DNA from: Corynebacterium sp. UBA2622
GTDB taxonomy: Bacteria; Actinomycetota; Actinomycetes; Mycobacteriales; Mycobacteriaceae
Length of the DNA: 64,000 nt
NCBI RefSeq assembly: GCF_002339505.1
Contig: NZ_DDJO01000017.1
Span: forward strand, 109,924 to 173,923
Reading direction: 5' to 3'
The notes under the pieces were generated by a model. It worked only from the letters and a program-made list of their open reading frames with translations. It had not been told where the DNA came from and did not search any database. The position numbers and the translations under genes were made by a program. Below, one piece after another: positions 9,651 through 19,823 of this stretch; the stretch's first letter is position 1; every line of letters begins with the position of its first letter.

Positions 9651-9997
9651 TTGGGGGGGTTGCTCCTAGTCGGTGAAGTGGGGGCCGCTTCGCCACCGGC
9701 CGCGTCAGAGGCGTCCGGTGGAACCACGCTGCCGGGGACAGGGTCGTATCCGCCCGGGTGCCACGGGCCGCACTTGCTGATGCGGGCCGCGGCGAGAAGG
9801 CTTCCCTTCACCGCCCCGTGGCGCGACACTGCTTCGAGCGCGTAAGCGCTGCAGACAGGCATGAAACGACACGTTCCTGCCATCTTAAGGGGTGAAAAGT
9901 ACTTTTGGTAGAGGCGCACCAGCCCCACCAGCACTTTCGCGGCGGGTCCCCTCGGAGCGGGGATTTCCGCACCGAGGAAGTTGCGGTACGCCATCAC
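9644..9997 (-). CDS. yidD: Membrane protein insertion efficiency factor YidD
   Basis: A 117-residue small protein of the DUF37/YidD family that assists YidC-dependent insertion at the inner face of the membrane. The diagnostic core is visible: [20 protein letters not shown] near residue 30 and [17 protein letters not shown] near 75, with the three conserved cysteines. The last 30 residues are Ala/Pro/Ser-rich and probably disordered. It overlaps rnpA by four bases and yidC by seven, so all three are probably translated as a unit. Confidence 0.95.
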   Translation of the reverse strand: MMAYRNFLGAEIPAPRGPAAKVLVGLVRLYQKYFSPLKMAGTCRFMPVCSAYALEAVSRHGAVKGSLLAAARISKCGPWHPGGYDPVPGSVVPPDASDAAGGEAAPTSPTRSNPPKC

Positions 9998-10380
9998 GCC
10001 TTCCGCGCGGGCGCGGCGGTCTGTTTCTGCCGGGCCTTCTCCAGCGCCCTGCCGAGCGCCGCGTGAAAGTCCCGCTCCAGCTCCGCGCTGGTCGCGGTGG
10101 CCGAGGCGGGCAGCGCGCGCACGACCACGTCGTGGGAGCGCCCGAGCTTGTCGACGCCCCCGCGGCAGACGTGCCGCAGTTTGCGCGACACCGCGTGCCG
10201 CGTCACGGCGTTGCCCACCTGCTTAGAAACCACGAGCCCGAACCGGGGTCCGCCGGTGATGGCGGTTCCGGTTCGGGTCGAAAGGTGCACCACCAGCGTC
10301 CGGGCGCCGGCGCGACTGCCCTTCCTCATCACGCGGCGAAAATCCGCGGAGCTGGAGAGCTTGTGCGCCTTGGGTAGCAC
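9994..10380 (-). CDS. rnpA: Ribonuclease P protein component
   Basis: A 128-residue basic protein that supports the RNase P ribozyme in tRNA 5' maturation. The family core is seen as [22 protein letters not shown] near residue 12 and [20 protein letters not shown] near 50, the actinobacterial form of the RNR signature, followed by RKLRHVC. The tail is Ala/Lys-rich. It is 32 bases downstream of rpmH and overlaps yidD by four bases, the conserved order near oriC. Confidence 0.95.
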   Translation of the reverse strand: MLPKAHKLSSSADFRRVMRKGSRAGARTLVVHLSTRTGTAITGGPRFGLVVSKQVGNAVTRHAVSRKLRHVCRGGVDKLGRSHDVVVRALPASATATSAELERDFHAALGRALEKARQKQTAAPARKA

Positions 10381-10412
10381 TGTGGCTGGTGGGGCTTGTG
10401 GAGGGCGGCGAA

Positions 10413-10550
10413 CTACGCGGTGAGCTTCGCGCGGCCCTTGCGGCGGCGCGCGGAAACGATGGCGCGGCCGGCGCGGGTGCGCATGCGGGTGCGGAAGCCG
10501 TGCTTGCGGGCGCGGCGACGGTTGTTGGGCTGGTAGGTCCGCTTGGACAC
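10413..10550 (-). CDS. rpmH: Ribosomal protein L34
   Basis: A 45-residue, strongly basic protein of the large ribosomal subunit, reading [18 protein letters not shown] after a GTG start and ending in KGRAKLTA. The start is fixed by the AAGGAG ribosome-binding site seven bases upstream and by the universal N-terminus of L34. It is the first gene of the rnpA-yidD-yidC unit. On the minus strand a TATACT hexamer (10630-10635) about 80 bases upstream is a likely -10 element. It stands opposite dnaA, the canonical arrangement at bacterial origins. Confidence 0.97.
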   Translation of the reverse strand: MSKRTYQPNNRRRARKHGFRTRMRTRAGRAIVSARRRKGRAKLTA

Positions 10551-10629
10551 GGGAGACTCCTTGAGGGTTGCGACGGCCAGCGGCTCCGCGCCTGGGGCGC
10601 GGAAAGCCTCCCGGGGTAGAGACCGTCCC

Positions 10630-10635
10630 AGTATA
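10630..10635 (-). promoter_or_regulatory. Putative -10 element for rpmH operon
   Basis: TATACT on the minus strand, one mismatch from TATAAT, about 80 bases before the rpmH start codon. No clear -35 at the expected distance. Called from sequence match and position only. Confidence 0.45.
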
Positions 10636-10992
10636 GAAAGCTTTCCGAGATGCGGGTGCGCCGCGACCTGGGAAGGGTCGGTGGTGCGCCTCGCGTGCAA
10701 CTCCTGCGCCGACTCGCCCTGACGGGCGGCCCGGTGCACCGCGCGGGTGTTGCTCTCAAGCACATCGGGGAGGTAGCGGCACCTGATCAGCCGCGCTACT
10801 CGATGTGGCAGACCATGCCAGGTTACGTGAAATTCAGGTGCGCGGCCAAATCGACACGCGGCCCGAAAACCGGAGCGGCGGCGGGTACCCCCGGAATTAC
10901 AGACCTGTGTTTTTTTGCAGGTGGACGGGCGAATCGCCGGTGCACCCTGCGCTTCGTCTCCCGGGCCCGTGCCGCGACGGCAGGCCGAAAAG

Positions 10993-11249
10993 TTATCCAC
11001 AGGGGAGGCGGCGCTAAACGCGTGGACACAGGGCCATCCCAGCGGGTACCAATGATTCATCACCACAACTTCACACAGAGAACTACACACAGCCCTGTGG
11101 ATAACTCTCAACTTCCGGTTGAGAGTTTTGCTCGGTATTTTGTGTTTTTGCAGGTGAAAAGCATAAATATTCTTTCACGTTTTTATCCACAGGTCCCTGG
11201 CCAATTGTGGAAAAGGGCTGGTGAAAGATTTGTCCACACCTGTGGATAA
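10993..11249. other. DnaA-box cluster upstream of dnaA (candidate oriC and dnaA control region)
   Basis: Within the 880-base gap between rpmH and dnaA there are four perfect TTATCCACA boxes: 10993-11001 (+), 11096-11104 (-), 11183-11191 (+) and 11241-11249 (-). A TTGTCCACA box (the form common in actinobacteria) lies at 11230-11238, and a one-mismatch box TGTGGAAAA at 11206-11214. The segment 11123-11190 between boxes is markedly AT-rich for this genome and is a candidate unwinding element. The rest of the gap (10640-10990 and 11260-11430) shows no gene. Confidence 0.8.
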
Positions 11250-11433
11250 AGTTGTGGAACTGGAGGTCGGAGCCACCATGAATGGTGGGGAATTTGTGAA
11301 TGCAGCGGTGAATCACACGCCGCCGCGCGACTCCCCGGACCGTGGCTCCCGATGCCGCCCGTCCGCAGTACACGGGCGGCGCGCGGGGGCCGGGGTGGAG
11401 GGACAGATGACAGAAATCGAGGATTGGTAAAAC

Positions 11434-13083
11434 GTGGTGGACCAGAACATAGAGGCGCTCTGGCGCGACATCGTCTCCGAGCTGCTCGCGCTCTCGGAGC
11501 GGCCCAGCTCACCCATCCCCACCCTCACGCACCAGGAGCGCGCCTACCTGCAGCTCGTGCGCCCCGTGATGCTGGTCGACGGCTACGCGATCCTCTCGAC
11601 ACCCCACGCGGCCGCCAAGGCTGTTATCGAGGACAATCTCGGCACCCACATCGCCGCCCTGCTCACCCACCACCTGGGCCGGCCCTGCAGCCTCGCGGTG
11701 TCCGTGCAGCAGCCGTCCGCCCCCTCAGAGCTTGCGGAGCAGCCCTCCCTTTCCGGCCGCGACGCCAGGGAGGCCCCTGCCCCGGCGCAGCAACCCGGCT
11801 TCCCGGGTGAAGCGGGTCAGCAGGCCCCGCAGGCCGCCGCCGACGAGTGGTACCCCACCCGGAGCGGGGCTATGCACGGCAGCGCCGGCACCCGCCCCGG
11901 GGAGCAGATCCCCATGGGTCTCGACGAGCTCGCGCGCATCCACTCGCAGCAGCAGGTGGAGCGCCAGGGGCGGCGCCAGGCGACGGCCCACCCGACCGTG
12001 GCGCAGCGCATCCCCCGCGAGAAGCCGGCCCACGACCCGGACCGGGAGACTTCGCTGAACCCGAAGTACACCTTCGAAAACTTCGTCATCGGCTCGTCCA
12101 ACCGCTTCGCCAACGGCGCGGCCGTTGCGGTGGCGGAAAACCCCGCGCGGGCCTACAACCCCCTTTTCATCTGGGGGGGATCCGGACTGGGTAAGACGCA
12201 CCTGCTCCACGCTGCGGGCAACTACGCCCAGGTGCTGCAACCGGGTCTGCGGATCAAGTACGTCTCCTCCGAGGAATTCACCAACGACTACATCAACTCG
12301 GTGCGCGACGACCGGCAGGAATCCTTCAAGAGGCGCTACCGCAACCTCGACATCCTCATGGTGGACGACATCCAGTTCCTGGAGGGCAAGGAGGGCACGC
12401 AGGAGGAGTTCTTCCACACCTTCAACGCGCTCCACCAGGCGAACAAGCAGATCATCCTGTCCTCCGACCGCCCGCCCAAGCAGCTCACCACGCTCGAGGA
12501 CCGCCTGCGCACCCGCTTCGAGGGAGGGCTGATCACCGACGTCCAACCGCCGGACCTGGAGACGCGCATCGCCATCCTGATGAAGAAGGCGGCAGCCGAC
12601 GGCACCCACGTGGACCACGCTGTCCTGGAGCTCATTGCCACCCAGTTCCAGTCGTCCATCCGCGAGCTCGAGGGAGCCCTGATCAGGGTCTCCGCATACT
12701 CCTCCCTGATCAACGAGCCGATCACCATGGAGGTCGCCCAAGTGGCTTTGCGCGACATCCTCCCCGACGAGGGCGACGTGAACATCAACGCCTCGACCAT
12801 CAAGGATGCCGCGGCGGAGTTCTTCGGAGTGACCAACGAGCAGCTCACCGGCGCGGGGAAGACGCGCCAGGTGGCCCATGCCCGCCAGTTGGCCATGTAC
12901 CTCTGCCGGGAGCTGACCGATCTGTCCCTGCCCAAGATCGGGGACGAGTTCGGGGGCAAGGACCACACGACCGTGATGTACGCCGACCGGAAGATCCGCA
13001 AGGAGATGACGGAAAACCGTGGCACCTACGACGAAATCCAGGAACTTACCCAGATGATCAAGAACAGGGCGCGAATGCGTTAA
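11434..13083 (+). CDS. dnaA: Chromosomal replication initiator DnaA
   Basis: A 549-residue AAA+ ATPase that binds DnaA boxes and melts oriC. Domain I is at residues 1-85, followed by a long Gln/Ala/Pro-rich domain II linker (about 90-200). The AAA+ domain begins near 205 with Walker A GGSGLGKTHLLHA and Walker B ILMVDDIQFLEGK. The domain IV DNA-binding signature SLPKIGDEFGGKDHTTVMYA lies near 505. It starts at GTG; a second GTG one codon later is possible, and the ribosome-binding site is weak. Flanking DnaA boxes suggest autoregulation. Confidence 0.98.
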   Translation: MVDQNIEALWRDIVSELLALSERPSSPIPTLTHQERAYLQLVRPVMLVDGYAILSTPHAAAKAVIEDNLGTHIAALLTHHLGRPCSLAVSVQQPSAPSELAEQPSLSGRDAREAPAPAQQPGFPGEAGQQAPQAAADEWYPTRSGAMHGSAGTRPGEQIPMGLDELARIHSQQQVERQGRRQATAHPTVAQRIPREKPAHDPDRETSLNPKYTFENFVIGSSNRFANGAAVAVAENPARAYNPLFIWGGSGLGKTHLLHAAGNYAQVLQPGLRIKYVSSEEFTNDYINSVRDDRQESFKRRYRNLDILMVDDIQFLEGKEGTQEEFFHTFNALHQANKQIILSSDRPPKQLTTLEDRLRTRFEGGLITDVQPPDLETRIAILMKKAAADGTHVDHAVLELIATQFQSSIRELEGALIRVSAYSSLINEPITMEVAQVALRDILPDEGDVNINASTIKDAAAEFFGVTNEQLTGAGKTRQVAHARQLAMYLCRELTDLSLPKIGDEFGGKDHTTVMYADRKIRKEMTENRGTYDEIQELTQMIKNRARMR

Positions 13084-13109
13084 CCGCGCTTGCCCGATCC
13101 CCGGCGCCG

Positions 13110-13148
13110 GTCCAGCCCCACCAGAAAGGTGGCTGGACGGGCGTTTTT
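13110..13148 (+). terminator. Rho-independent terminator of dnaA
   Basis: An imperfect hairpin (GTCCAGCC and ACC pairing with GGTGGCTGGAC around an AGAAA loop) is followed by GCGTTTTTG, 30 bases after the dnaA stop codon. It would separate dnaA transcription from the dnaN region. Confidence 0.75.
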
Positions 13149-13163
13149 GTCTGCCCGGCGCCG

Positions 13164-13441
13164 TTCTCCACAGCGTTTTTCACAGTTGTGTAATTTCCCC
13201 CATGTAATTCAATGATGTCGCGCACTATGTGCCCCACGCCACACATGCCGCCACCTGTGCACAAAGCGCGAATTCGTGTGAGTCCCCGGTGGAGAAACCC
13301 GGCCGTAGTGTGGACAGCATCCGTCCGCAAGAATCCATCCACAGGGGAGGCGGACTATTCACAACAAACCCACATCCCGAATCACATCCGTGTTTTCCCT
13401 CCTGAACACGGCAAAGAGCCCCGCATCCACAGAGTGCACAG
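13164..13441. other. Degenerate DnaA-box-like repeats between dnaA and dnaN
   Basis: The 596-base dnaA-dnaN gap is non-coding. It contains boxes with one or two mismatches to TTATCCACA: TTCTCCACA (13164-13172), TTTTTCACA (13176-13184), TGTGCACAA (13256-13264), CCATCCACA (13335-13343), CTATTCACA (13355-13363) and GCATCCACA (13433-13441). AT-rich tracts lie at 13445-13500 and 13600-13630. This is the position of oriC in mycobacteria. No perfect box was found here. Confidence 0.6.
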
Positions 13442-13679
13442 GACTTACTGTTCTTCCCGTCTTTTACTTTGTAATTCTTCCAAGAGAAACAGAGACTGTG
13501 GACTCCCGTGCTGGCTCGCCCGGGCGGGGCGGAGGGGCGCGTCGATAAGCGGGCGGCTGCCCCGCCCCGGTAAATGACAACAAACCGCGCTGCGCCTAAG
13601 GTGGAACCAAATTACGTAATTTCGCCTTTCGCGTTCTCTGCGGGAGCGCGTGTCGACGTGCAAGGAGCCGCTCGCCGCT

Positions 13680-14867
13680 ATGGATGACAACCGCGTGTCA
13701 TTTCGCGTTCACAAGGATGACCTCTCCGACGCCGTGGCCTGGGTTGCGAGGAGTCTGCCGACGAAGAACACGCAGCCGATCCTCCGGGCGGTCGTGATCA
13801 CCGCTGACGACAACGGGCTCGAGTTCGCGGGCTTCGACTACGAGGTTTCCTCACGCGTGCGGATCGGCGCGGAGGTGGATCAGCCGGGCCGCGTCGCCGT
13901 GGCCGGCAAGCTGCTCGCCGACATCGTCTCCAACATGCCGAACAAGCCCGTCGAGGTTTCCACGGACGGTTCGAAGATGCTGCTCCAGGGCGGATCGGCG
14001 CGCTTCGAACTGCCGCTGATGCCGTTGGATGACTACCCGCAGCTGCCGACCCTCCCCGAAGTCACGGGCACGCTGTCCCCGCGCGACTTCGTCGGAGCCG
14101 TGACTCAGGTGGCCTCCGCCGCCGGCCGCGACGACACCCTGCCCATGCTCACAGGCATCCACGTGGAAATCGAGGGCTCCCGGGTGCAGCTCACGGCCAC
14201 CGACCGTTTCCGGCTGGCGCTGCGCACCATTTCCTGGGACCCCGTGGCGGGCGACGTGCAGGCGAAGCTGCTAGTCCCGGCGAAGACGCTGCTGGACAAC
14301 GCCCGCACGCTGGACACGCAGATCGACAACCCCGTCGAGATCGCGGTGGGCAACTCCGACAGCATCGGCGGCGACGGCCTCTTCGGTCTGCACTCCGGCA
14401 ACCGCGAGACCACCACGCGCATGCTCGACGCAGACTTCCCGAACATCCAGCCGCTCCTGCCCAAGTCGCACACGTCCATGGCCAGCGTCGCCATCGCCCC
14501 GCTGGTCGAGGCCATCCGCCGCGTCAGCCTGGTCGCGGACCGCAACGCGCAGATCCGCATGCACTTCCGCGAGGGCGAGGTCACCCTCTACGCCTCCGGC
14601 GCCGACTCCGGCGAGGCCACCGAGACGGTCCAGGCGTTGTTCACCGGGGCCGAGGAGCTGCTCATCGCCTTCAACTCCGGCTACCTCAAGGACGGCTTGG
14701 CGGTCATCCCCACCGACAACGTGGTGTTCGGCTTCACCGAGTCCTCCCGGCCGGCGATCATGATCCCCGCCCCCGAGGAGCTGCCCGAGGCGCAGCCGGA
14801 CGGATCGTTCCCCACCCCGGAGACGGACTTCACCTACCTGCTCATGCCGGTCCGCCTCCCGGGCTAG
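13680..14867 (+). CDS. dnaN: DNA polymerase III sliding clamp (beta subunit)
   Basis: A 395-residue ring-forming clamp that tethers the replicative polymerase to DNA. Three repeated clamp domains span about residues 5-130, 135-265 and 270-395; MLTGIHVEIEGSRVQLTATD and the C-terminal YLLMPVRLPG are characteristic. The reading frame extends 10 codons upstream to a GTG, but the ATG at 13680 is preferred: it matches the corynebacterial N-terminus (MDDNRVSFRV) and follows an AAGGAG site 13 bases upstream. It is followed by recF with a 21-base gap. Confidence 0.97.
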   Translation: MDDNRVSFRVHKDDLSDAVAWVARSLPTKNTQPILRAVVITADDNGLEFAGFDYEVSSRVRIGAEVDQPGRVAVAGKLLADIVSNMPNKPVEVSTDGSKMLLQGGSARFELPLMPLDDYPQLPTLPEVTGTLSPRDFVGAVTQVASAAGRDDTLPMLTGIHVEIEGSRVQLTATDRFRLALRTISWDPVAGDVQAKLLVPAKTLLDNARTLDTQIDNPVEIAVGNSDSIGGDGLFGLHSGNRETTTRMLDADFPNIQPLLPKSHTSMASVAIAPLVEAIRRVSLVADRNAQIRMHFREGEVTLYASGADSGEATETVQALFTGAEELLIAFNSGYLKDGLAVIPTDNVVFGFTESSRPAIMIPAPEELPEAQPDGSFPTPETDFTYLLMPVRLPG

Positions 14868-14888
14868 GCCGGCCCGCACACCTCCGAC

Positions 14889-16061
14889 GTGTACGTACGC
14901 GAACTCGACCTGCGCGATTTCCGCTCCTGGCCCGCGCTCACCCTGGAGATGCAGCCGGGTGTGACGGTCCTGTCGGGGCGCAACGGGCACGGCAAGACCA
15001 ACGTGGTGGAGGCGATCCACTACAGCTCGGTCCTCTCCAGCCACCGTGTCACCGCCGACGCCCCGCTGATCCGCGCCGGGGCGCGCGACGCCCGCGTCTC
15101 TACCACAACGGTCAACGAGGGCCGCGAGCTCACGACACACCTTCTGCTCAAGGCCTCGGGGGCGAACCAGGCGCAGATCAACCGCACCCGGCTGAAATCC
15201 CCGCGGGAGATCCTCGGGGTGCTGCGCACCGTGATGTTCTCACCGGAGGACCTCCGCCTGGTCACCGGTGAGCCACACGAGCGGCGCCGCTTCCTCGACG
15301 AACTTGCCGCGCTGCGCACGCCGCGCCTCGGCGGGGTCCGCGCCGACTACGACAAGATCCTGCGCCAGCGCAACGCCCTCCTGCGCAGCTCCGCCATCGA
15401 CCTGCGCCGCGGTTACGGCGACGCCAACGGTGCTTCGGCCCTGACCACCCTCGACACCTGGGATTCCCAGCTCGCACACGCCGGCGCGCAGGTCATCGCT
15501 GGCCGGCTTTCGCTTCTCGACGCCCTCGCAGCCCCCCTGACCGAGGCCTACGCCACGGTCGCGCCCGAGTCCCGGCCGGCCTCCGCGCACTACAAATCCA
15601 CCGTCGAGGACGCGGTGCGCCAGCTGCTCGGCGAGCCGACGCGGGACCCGGAGGTCATTGAGGCCGCGATGCTTTCCGAGCTGGGCCGGCGGCGCAGGGA
15701 GGAGATCGAGCGCGGCATGACGCTCGTCGGGCCGCACCGCGACGACCTCGTGCTCATGCTGGGTGAGCAACCCGCCAAGGGTTACGCCAGCCACGGTGAG
15801 ACCTGGTCCTTCGCCCTCTCCCTGCACCTGGCCGAGTACTCCCTGCTCGCGAGTGAGGGCACCGGCCCCGTGCTCATCCTGGACGACGTCTTCGCCGAGC
15901 TCGACGCGAAGCGCCGGGAGCGCCTCGTCGCCGTGGCGGGGGGCGCGGAGCAGGTGATCATCACCGCCGCGGTGGGCGATGACCTGCCGGCCAACCTCTC
16001 CGACGCAGTGACGGGGCGCCACAGCGTGGTCATGGAGGACGGTGAATCCCGGCTTGAGTGA
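14889..16061 (+). CDS. recF: DNA replication and repair protein RecF
   Basis: A 390-residue ABC-type ATPase that helps load RecA at gapped DNA. Walker [15 protein letters not shown] lies near residue 31, and the signature and Walker B segment [18 protein letters not shown] near 325. The start is GTG, giving the conserved N-terminus [13 protein letters not shown]. The end overlaps the following DUF721 gene by 20 bases. The dnaA-dnaN-recF order is ancestral and the gene looks complete. Confidence 0.97.
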   Translation: MYVRELDLRDFRSWPALTLEMQPGVTVLSGRNGHGKTNVVEAIHYSSVLSSHRVTADAPLIRAGARDARVSTTTVNEGRELTTHLLLKASGANQAQINRTRLKSPREILGVLRTVMFSPEDLRLVTGEPHERRRFLDELAALRTPRLGGVRADYDKILRQRNALLRSSAIDLRRGYGDANGASALTTLDTWDSQLAHAGAQVIAGRLSLLDALAAPLTEAYATVAPESRPASAHYKSTVEDAVRQLLGEPTRDPEVIEAAMLSELGRRRREEIERGMTLVGPHRDDLVLMLGEQPAKGYASHGETWSFALSLHLAEYSLLASEGTGPVLILDDVFAELDAKRRERLVAVAGGAEQVIITAAVGDDLPANLSDAVTGRHSVVMEDGESRLE

Positions 16062-16656
16062 CCTGGTCAGGAGCACGTTCGACAATCTCCGCGAGACCGC
16101 CCGGCGCCGGGGCGTGCGGCTGCCGGACCTCACGCGTCAGGGGACGGGCGTGGTGCCGCGCTCCAGCGCGGGAAGGGGGAGCCTGGGCGGGGCCGGGGCG
16201 TCGATAAGCGTGCCCGGGCTCGACCTGGACGAGGAGAAACCGAAAACCTGGCGGGGCCGGGGGCGCCCCACCGGCCCGGACGGGCGCGCGAGGCGGCGCG
16301 GTTACGACGTGAAGGGTTTCGGCGCGCTGGTGAGCAGGGAGATCCGCGCCCGGGACTGGACCGAGAACATGGCCTACGGCTGGGTGATGGGCAACTGGGA
16401 GGGTCTCGTCGGGGAGAAGATCGCGCAGCACACCAGCGTGGAGATGATCAAGGAGGGCGAGGTCTTCATCTCGTGCGACACGACCGCCTGGGCGACGCAG
16501 CTGAAGTACATGCAGTCGACGGTTTTGTCGGAGATCGCGAAGAAGGTCGGGCCCGGGGTGGTCACCAAGCTCCACGTGTATCCCCCGAAGACCAAGAATT
16601 GGCGTTACGGACCGCTCCACGTGAAGGGCCGCGGGCCGCGCGACACCTACGGCTGA
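16042..16656 (+). CDS. DUF721 domain protein between recF and gyrB
   Basis: A 204-residue protein of the DUF721 (DciA-like) family that is conserved between recF and gyrB in actinobacteria. The conserved domain is in the C-terminal half (about residues 100-190: [20 protein letters not shown], then [17 protein letters not shown]). The N-terminal 95 residues are rich in Arg and Gly and probably disordered and DNA- or protein-binding. DciA-type proteins act with the replicative helicase in other bacteria; whether this homologue does so is inference. It starts inside recF (GTG), suggesting coupling. Confidence 0.85.
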   Translation: MNPGLSDLVRSTFDNLRETARRRGVRLPDLTRQGTGVVPRSSAGRGSLGGAGASISVPGLDLDEEKPKTWRGRGRPTGPDGRARRRGYDVKGFGALVSREIRARDWTENMAYGWVMGNWEGLVGEKIAQHTSVEMIKEGEVFISCDTTAWATQLKYMQSTVLSEIAKKVGPGVVTKLHVYPPKTKNWRYGPLHVKGRGPRDTYG

Positions 16657-16736
16657 AAAGCGCCACACCCTCAAATCCGCGCGAGAAACGCCCTCTCGCT
16701 GGAGTTGCACGTTCCGTGGGTGGGACCCGCGGGGTG

Positions 16737-16742
16737 TAGGAT
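16737..16742 (+). promoter_or_regulatory. Putative -10 element of gyrB
   Basis: TAGGAT, 46 bases before the gyrB GTG. No convincing -35 at 16-18 bases; an AGGAG site lies between it and the start codon. Moderate support from position and TANNNT form. Confidence 0.4.
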
Positions 16743-16788
16743 GAGACGGGTTAAGGCCCAAATAGCGCAATAGGAGAGTCCGTCAAAC

Positions 16789-18852
16789 GTGGCTACCAAC
16801 GAACCGCATTATGATGCGTCATCCATCACCATCCTCGAGGGGCTCGAGGCCGTGCGCAAGCGACCCGGCATGTACATCGGCTCGACCGGCGCCCGCGGCC
16901 TGCACCACCTCGTCTGGGAGGTAGTGGACAACTCGGTGGATGAGGCGATGGCCGGTTACGCCGACCAGGTTGACGTCACCCTCCTCGCGGACGGCGGCGT
17001 GCAGGTGGTGGACAACGGCCGCGGAATCCCCGTGGAGATGCACCCCTCCGGCGCCCCCACCGTCCAGGTGGTCATGACCCAGCTCCACGCCGGCGGCAAA
17101 TTCGACTCCGAGTCCTACGCCGTTTCCGGCGGCCTGCACGGCGTGGGCATCTCCGTGGTCAACGCGCTGTCCACCCGCGTGGAGGCGGACATCAAGCGCG
17201 ACGGCAAGCACTGGTTCCAGAACTTCACGGGAGCGGTGCCCGAGGAGCTGCAGGAGGGTGGCAATGCCCGGGGAACCGGCACCACCATCCGCTTCTGGCC
17301 GGACGCGGAGATCTTCGAGACGGTCGAGTTCGACTACGACACGATCTCGCGCCGCCTCCAGGAGATGGCCTTCCTGAACAAGGGCCTGACCATCACCCTC
17401 AAGGACGAGCGCGTCTCCGACGAGGAGCTCGAACTCGAGGCCATCGCGGAGGAGGGTGACACCGCGGCGCTCGTCGAGGGCGACTCCTTCGACGACGTGG
17501 TCGTCACCGAGCCCGAGGACGCCGGTGAAGAGGTCGCCCCGGCGGTGAAGAAGAAGCGCGAGAAGAAGGTCACCTACCACTACCCGAACGGCCTGATCGA
17601 CTACGTCGAGTACCTCAACCGCAGCAAGAACGTCATCCACCCCTCGGTCATCGGATTCGAGTCCAAGGGCAAGGACCACGAGGCCGAGGTGGCGATGCAG
17701 TGGAACGCTGGCTTCAAGGAGTCCGTGCACACCTTCGCCAACACCATCAACACCCACGAGGGCGGCACCCACGAGGAGGGCTTCCGCGCCGCGCTGACCT
17801 CGATCATGAACCGCTACGCGCGCGAGCACAAGCTGATCAAGGACAAGGACCCGAACCTCACCGGTGACGACTGCCGCGAGGGCATCTCCGCCGTGGTCTC
17901 CGTGCGCGTGTCCGACCCGCAGTTCGAGGGCCAGACCAAGACCAAGCTCGGAAACACCGAGATCAAGGGCTTCGTCCAGCGCGCGGTGAACGAGAACCTC
18001 TCGGACTGGTTCGACGCCAATCCGGCCGAGGCGCGGGTGATCATCAACAAGGCCGTGTCCTCCTCCCAGGCCCGCCAGGCGGCCCGCAAGGCCCGCGACC
18101 TGGTGCGCCGCAAGTCCGCCAACGATATGGGCGGTCTGCCCGGCAAGCTCGCCGACTGCCGCTCCAAGGACCCGAAGAAGTCCGAGCTCTTCATCGTGGA
18201 GGGCGACTCCGCGGGCGGCTCCGCCAAGCAGGGCCGAGACTCCATGTACCAGGCGATTCTCCCGCTGCGCGGTAAGATCCTCAACGTGGAGAAGGCCCGC
18301 ATGGACCGCGTGCTCAAGAACGCCGAGGTCCAGGCCATCATCACCGCCCTGGGCACGGGCATCCACGATGAGTTCGACCTGGCCAAGCTGCGCTACCACA
18401 AGATCGTGCTGATGGCCGACGCCGATGTGGACGGACAGCACATCGCGACGCTGCTGCTCACCCTCCTCTTCCGCTTCATGCCCGACCTCATCGAAAACGG
18501 GCACGTCTACCTGGCCAACCCGCCGCTGTACAAGCTCAAGTGGGCGAAGGGGGACCCGGGTTACGCCTTCTCCGACGCCGAACGCGACGCCGAGCTGGCC
18601 GCCGGCCTCGAGGCGGGCCGGAAGATCAACACCGACGACGGCATCCAGCGCTACAAGGGTCTCGGCGAGATGAACCCGGGTGAGCTGTGGGAGACCACCC
18701 TGGACCCCGAGTTCCGCATCCTGCGCCGCGTGGATCTCGAGGACGCGCAGCGCGCCGACGAGCTCTTCTCCATCCTCATGGGTGACGACGTCGCGGCCCG
18801 CCGCTCCTTCATCACCCGCAAGGCGAAGGACGTCCGCTTCCTGGACGTCTAG
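16789..18852 (+). CDS. gyrB: DNA gyrase subunit B
   Basis: A 687-residue ATPase subunit of gyrase. The GHKL ATPase domain begins with [20 protein letters not shown] near residue 20. The Toprim metal site is seen as [14 protein letters not shown] near 467 and DADVDGQHI near 545, and the C-terminus ends [10 protein letters not shown]. An acidic, lysine-flanked insert (about residues 205-260, containing [13 protein letters not shown]) separates transducer elements, as in other corynebacterial GyrB proteins. The start is a GTG 11 bases after an AGGAG site. It lies about 2.2 kb from gyrA with four genes between them. Confidence 0.98.
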   Translation: MATNEPHYDASSITILEGLEAVRKRPGMYIGSTGARGLHHLVWEVVDNSVDEAMAGYADQVDVTLLADGGVQVVDNGRGIPVEMHPSGAPTVQVVMTQLHAGGKFDSESYAVSGGLHGVGISVVNALSTRVEADIKRDGKHWFQNFTGAVPEELQEGGNARGTGTTIRFWPDAEIFETVEFDYDTISRRLQEMAFLNKGLTITLKDERVSDEELELEAIAEEGDTAALVEGDSFDDVVVTEPEDAGEEVAPAVKKKREKKVTYHYPNGLIDYVEYLNRSKNVIHPSVIGFESKGKDHEAEVAMQWNAGFKESVHTFANTINTHEGGTHEEGFRAALTSIMNRYAREHKLIKDKDPNLTGDDCREGISAVVSVRVSDPQFEGQTKTKLGNTEIKGFVQRAVNENLSDWFDANPAEARVIINKAVSSSQARQAARKARDLVRRKSANDMGGLPGKLADCRSKDPKKSELFIVEGDSAGGSAKQGRDSMYQAILPLRGKILNVEKARMDRVLKNAEVQAIITALGTGIHDEFDLAKLRYHKIVLMADADVDGQHIATLLLTLLFRFMPDLIENGHVYLANPPLYKLKWAKGDPGYAFSDAERDAELAAGLEAGRKINTDDGIQRYKGLGEMNPGELWETTLDPEFRILRRVDLEDAQRADELFSILMGDDVAARRSFITRKAKDVRFLDV

Positions 18853-18916
18853 GTTCCCCGCGCGTTTATCAACACGTAAACGTTTCGTTTTACGCGCGGT
18901 GTGGCGCTCGTCCGTC

Positions 18917-18922
18917 TAAACT
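18917..18922 (+). promoter_or_regulatory. Putative -10 of leaderless hydrolase gene
   Basis: TAAACT ends 7 bases before the ATG at 18930, with no ribosome-binding site between. Just upstream (18857-18900) an inverted repeat with arms CCGCGCGT and ACGCGCGG encloses an AT-rich loop; it could be an operator or a gyrB-end structure. Confidence 0.5.
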
Positions 18923-18929
18923 CTGGACA

Positions 18930-19823
18930 ATGACGAGCATCACACCCACGGGGCCGGAATCGGCCACCATCACGCTTCCCGACGGCTCGACTACCACCGT
19001 CCTCCTCTTCGCCCCGCGCGCCCCTGAAGGCGAGGTGCCGGACAAACCCCTGGTGGTCATCTGGCCCGGCTTCGGCATGGGGGCCCGCTACTACAAGCCC
19101 ATGGCCCGGTGGCTGCGCGACCACGGGTTCCCCACCGCGATCGGGGAGCTGCGCGGCCAGGGCACGAGCACCGCGGTTGCATCGCGCAAGCGCCAGTGGG
19201 GGTACCACACCATGGTCACGGAGGATTACCCGCTGACCATCTCCACGGCCAAGGAGGTCCTCGGCCTACCGCGCGAGCACCCCGTCATGCTCCTCACCCA
19301 TTCGATGGGCGGACAGATCGGGGCGCTGTTCCTGGCCAGCGCGGGCGCGGGGGAGCAGAACGTCGTCGGAATGATGGGCGTGGGCACCGGCAGCCCATAC
19401 TGGAGGGCGTTCCACGGCAGGACGAAGGCCACCGTCGGGCTGGGCGCACCCCTCATGGCCGGGGTGGGCAAGGTTCTCGGTTTCTGGCCCGGCGGCAAAC
19501 TCGACCCCGTGGGCTACGGGCGGCAGTCGGGCCGCCACGTGGGGGAGTGGTCGAAGCTTTCGCGCACGAACAGCTTCAGCCACATCCGGGGCGCGGACTA
19601 CGAGTCGGCGCTGACGGAGGTGAAAGTCCCCGTGCTCCTCACGCGCTTCTCCAACGACACGGACTGCACCTACAAGTCGGCCCAGTCCCTGGGCCTGCAC
19701 ATTCCCGCGGCGCACCCCGACGTGGAGCAGCTGCGCGGCGAGCTGGGGCACAACAAGTGGGCGCGCAACCCCGGGATTGTGGGGCGCCGCTTCGTGCGCT
19801 TCTACGAGGAGAAGGTGAAGTAA
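18930..19823 (+). CDS. Alpha/beta-hydrolase fold protein
   Basis: A 297-residue serine hydrolase-like protein. The oxyanion region is LVVIWPGFGMGARYYKPMARWL near residue 35; the nucleophile elbow is LTHSMGGQIGALF (G-x-S-x-G variant THSMGGQ) near 125; FSNDTDCTYKSAQ near 240 may carry the catalytic Asp, and ELGHNKWARNP near 275 the His. A triad is therefore plausible. It resembles the predicted alpha/beta hydrolases of COG4757. Substrate is unknown. It ends directly against the following minus-strand gene with no gap. Confidence 0.8.
   Translation: MTSITPTGPESATITLPDGSTTTVLLFAPRAPEGEVPDKPLVVIWPGFGMGARYYKPMARWLRDHGFPTAIGELRGQGTSTAVASRKRQWGYHTMVTEDYPLTISTAKEVLGLPREHPVMLLTHSMGGQIGALFLASAGAGEQNVVGMMGVGTGSPYWRAFHGRTKATVGLGAPLMAGVGKVLGFWPGGKLDPVGYGRQSGRHVGEWSKLSRTNSFSHIRGADYESALTEVKVPVLLTRFSNDTDCTYKSAQSLGLHIPAAHPDVEQLRGELGHNKWARNPGIVGRRFVRFYEEKVK

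Noticed and set aside
10814..10830. Half parS-like ACGTGAAA near the dnaA upstream region
   Set aside because: Only the right half matches; the left half has most positions wrong.
16819..18504. Long minus-strand open frame (561 codons) within gyrB
   Set aside because: A GC-rich shadow frame of a clearly coding gyrB; no domain or start signals. The same applies to 21005-22723 within gyrA and 29162-31606 within pknB.
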